A stretch of DNA of 53,738 bases from Thermoplasmatota archaeon (lineage in GTDB: Archaea > Thermoplasmatota > E2 > DHVEG-1), in NCBI GenBank assembly GCA_030619765.1, contig JAUXAU010000010.1, positions 1-53,738 on the forward strand, read 5' to 3'. The notes beneath the pieces were generated by a model. It worked only from the letters and a program-made list of their open reading frames with translations, searched no databases and was not told where the DNA came from. Position numbers and translations under genes: made by a program. This document shows positions 52,006 through 53,738 of the stretch, piece by piece; position 1 is the stretch's first letter; each line of letters opens with the position of its first letter.

Positions 52006-53738
52006 TTAGCCACCTCTTTTTCACAGAGAGCAGCGATCATTACATTGATCTGATTACTCTTGTATCCTTTCTGTTCAATAGCGCTTGATAGACATGCAGC
52101 TGCACATGAACCGCAGCCTTTACAAAGAGCCCTATTTACTTCTGCTACAAGGCGAGTTGGATCCTTTGGATGTGGTTTCATTTCTATTGCTGAATAAGCA
52201 CATGCTGATTCACATAAGCCGCAGCCTCGGCAGAGATCCTCGTTTACCTCTGAAACGATGCCCTCTCCTTTCATTCTTTCCTGCATAATGGGTATTGCTG
52301 CACGTGAAGCAGCACCCTCTGCCTGAGCGATTGAATCGACTAAATTCTTAGGATAGTGTGCCGCACCACACATATAAATACCAGATGTGGAAAAATCAAG
52401 AGGTTTAATTTTTGCATGGGCTTCTATAAAGAAACCAGCGGAATCAACAGGGACTTTTAGCATGCTTTTCAGTTTCTCAGTCATGGCCCCGCCTTCAGTG
52501 TTAACAGTTAAAACCAATAGATCTGCTGGAATTGTCATTTCTTCATTGAGGAGGTCATCATAAACTTTCACAGATACAGATCCATCTTTGGGATTATTTT
52601 TATCAAGGGTTACCTCGGGTTTCTTTTCACCAGGATAGCGAATCATTGTTACATGATAATCCTTTAAAACATTCGCATAGTATTCCTCTTCTTCTTTTCC
52701 AAAAACTCTCATATCACGGTAAAGCATGTAAATCTTAGATTTTGGGTACTTTTGACTAATAAGTTTAGCATTTTTTATGGAAACGCCACAACCAACTCTA
52801 CAGCAATATGGTCGTTCCTCATCCATTGCACCTGCACAATTTATTATAACAACGTTCTTTGGTTCTTTAAGATCATTATTTTTTAGTTTTGTTTCTAACT
52901 CTGTTTGAGAAATAATATTCTTATTTTTACCGCTCTGATATTTACCTTTTAGATCAATCTCACGGAAGCCAGTTGCTACTATTATTGTTCCAAACTCAAT
53001 CTCTTTGGTCTTACCTTTTTGTTTTATTTTTCCTTTATAGTTGCCAATGTATCCTTCAAGCTCATCAAGCTCTGATTCAATCATAACAGTGATTAACTTG
53101 TCCTTCTTGACTTTGTTAATCAATGGATTAAGAATATCCTCAGTTTTTGTATCAGACGGAAACATTGAATGAAGATTTGTTAGCCGTCCGCCAAGTTCTT
53201 TTTCTTTTTCTATGGTAATAGATTTAATACCCATATCTGCAAGTGCAAGTGCTGCTTTCATACCTGAAACTCCGCCACCAATGACTAGGGTACTTGGATA
53301 AACCGAGAACTCTTCCTCAGAGAGTGATTCAAGGCCTCTTGCCTTTGCAACTGATGATCTTACTAAAGCTATTGCTTTTTTTGTTGCTGCATCCCAATTA
53401 TCTGAGTGAACCCAGGAGCATTGATTACGTATATTTGCCATTTCAAAAAGATACTTGTTAAGCCCTGCTTCCATAAGAGTATCCTGGAAAAGACCACCAT
53501 GCGTTCGAGGTGAACAAGCAGCAACAATTACTCTATTCAAGTTCTTCTCTTTAACAGCTTCTTTAATTTTTTTACAACTATCCTCAGAGCAAACAAACAT
53601 TATATGATCTGCATGATCAACATTTGGCAGCTTCTTAGTCTCCTCTGTTACTTTTTCTACGTCAAGATAGCTTGCAATATTTTTACCACAATGACAAACA
53701 AATACACCTATACGTGGTTTCTCACCTGTAACATCACG
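52002..53738 (-). CDS. HdrA-like flavoprotein, 5' end beyond the window, lacking the inner cysteine box
   Basis: The frame is open to the window edge (578 codons) and continues upstream (VFVCHCGKN gives the HdrA N-terminal Cys motif). It has FAD motif VIGGGVSGMKAALAL and C-terminal 2[4Fe-4S] (CRGCGLCESAC, CKGCGSCAAAC). Unlike the two other HdrA proteins, the segment after GGRLTNLHSMFPS has no CSACI box and no inserted ferredoxin; it moves straight to FGTIIVATGF. So the cluster nearest the FAD and one ferredoxin are missing. It leads the hdrACB-mvhGA operon, so this may be the HdrA of the hydrogenase complex. Confidence 0.85.
   Translation of the reverse strand, partial: RDVTGEKPRIGVFVCHCGKNIASYLDVEKVTEETKKLPNVDHADHIMFVCSEDSCKKIKEAVKEKNLNRVIVAACSPRTHGGLFQDTLMEAGLNKYLFEMANIRNQCSWVHSDNWDAATKKAIALVRSSVAKARGLESLSEEEFSVYPSTLVIGGGVSGMKAALALADMGIKSITIEKEKELGGRLTNLHSMFPSDTKTEDILNPLINKVKKDKLITVMIESELDELEGYIGNYKGKIKQKGKTKEIEFGTIIVATGFREIDLKGKYQSGKNKNIISQTELETKLKNNDLKEPKNVVIINCAGAMDEERPYCCRVGCGVSIKNAKLISQKYPKSKIYMLYRDMRVFGKEEEEYYANVLKDYHVTMIRYPGEKKPEVTLDKNNPKDGSVSVKVYDDLLNEEMTIPADLLVLTVNTEGGAMTEKLKSMLKVPVDSAGFFIEAHAKIKPLDFSTSGIYMCGAAHYPKNLVDSIAQAEGAASRAAIPIMQERMKGEGIVSEVNEDLCRGCGLCESACAYSAIEMKPHPKDPTRLVAEVNRALCKGCGSCAAACLSSAIEQKGYKSNQINVMIAALCEKEVAK

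Noticed and set aside
47227..53738. HdrABC-MvhADG as evidence of methanogenesis
   Set aside because: No methyl-CoM reductase or CoM/CoB genes are in the window, and Hdr/Mvh genes are common in non-methanogenic anaerobes.

Overview
This AT-rich window comes from an archaeon. It carries a TATA-binding protein, a transcription factor B, and promoters that look like archaeal TATA boxes, with Shine-Dalgarno (SD) sites on many genes and some TTG/GTG starts. Gene content (MvhADG/HdrABC, FlxABCD-like genes, a DUF134/Mrp/NifX cluster, many tiny zinc ribbons) suggests a strict anaerobe. An uncultured euryarchaeal, perhaps Thermoplasmatota-like, lineage is my best guess, not a demonstrated placement. 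No rRNA, tRNA, CRISPR array, insertion sequence or methyl-CoM reductase gene was seen.

Layout. (1) 1-4.8 kb: TBP and TFB surrounded by very small zinc-ribbon proteins, an unrecognised 216-aa protein, a decayed beta-helix surface protein and a GIY-YIG protein. (2) 5-8.2 kb: a secreted thioredoxin-fold protein, then a tight E1-like (ThiF/MoeB) - ubiquitin-like (MoaD/ThiS) - thioredoxin/CcdA membrane-protein trio. (3) 8.3-24.8 kb: a carbon-metabolism island. It holds aconitase, two-subunit ATP-citrate lyase and a monomeric NADP isocitrate dehydrogenase in one operon, a GlpA/GlpB/DUF1667-like set, a LarA-like lactate racemase, dodecin, a PEP-carboxykinase-like protein and two-subunit fumarase. 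(4) 25-31.6 kb: an orange-protein (ORP)-like cluster with DUF134 regulator, DUF5320 proteins, Mrp/NBP35 ATPase, two NifX-like proteins, gamma-carbonic anhydrase-like protein, two MinD-type ferredoxin ATPases, a NifU-like scaffold and a GlpC/HdrD-like protein. (5) 31.6-35.7 kb: small proteins, TrmO with two methyltransferases, a chimeric gene remnant, thioredoxin and a third NifX-like protein. (6) 35.7-53.7 kb, all minus strand: a large electron-transfer island. In transcription order it reads HdrA(partial)-HdrC-HdrB, [NiFe]-hydrogenase small and large subunits, maturation protease, MvhD, a GlcD-type FAD dehydrogenase interrupted by an in-frame TGA, an HdrC-ferredoxin-MvhD fusion, FlxD/C/B/A-like subunits, HdrA, and a giant HdrA-GltD fusion.

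How it fits together (inference). Region 3 could run citrate to acetyl-CoA plus oxaloacetate, 2-oxoglutarate carboxylation to isocitrate, and C4 interconversion, that is, several steps of a reductive TCA cycle. Region 6 could supply reduced ferredoxin and NAD(P)H from H2, NAD(P)H and perhaps 2-hydroxyacids such as lactate through a shared set of HdrA-type flavin hubs, with MvhD modules as the likely adaptors. Citrate synthase, 2-oxoglutarate:ferredoxin oxidoreductase and fumarate reductase are not in the window, so the direction of the cycle cannot be decided here.
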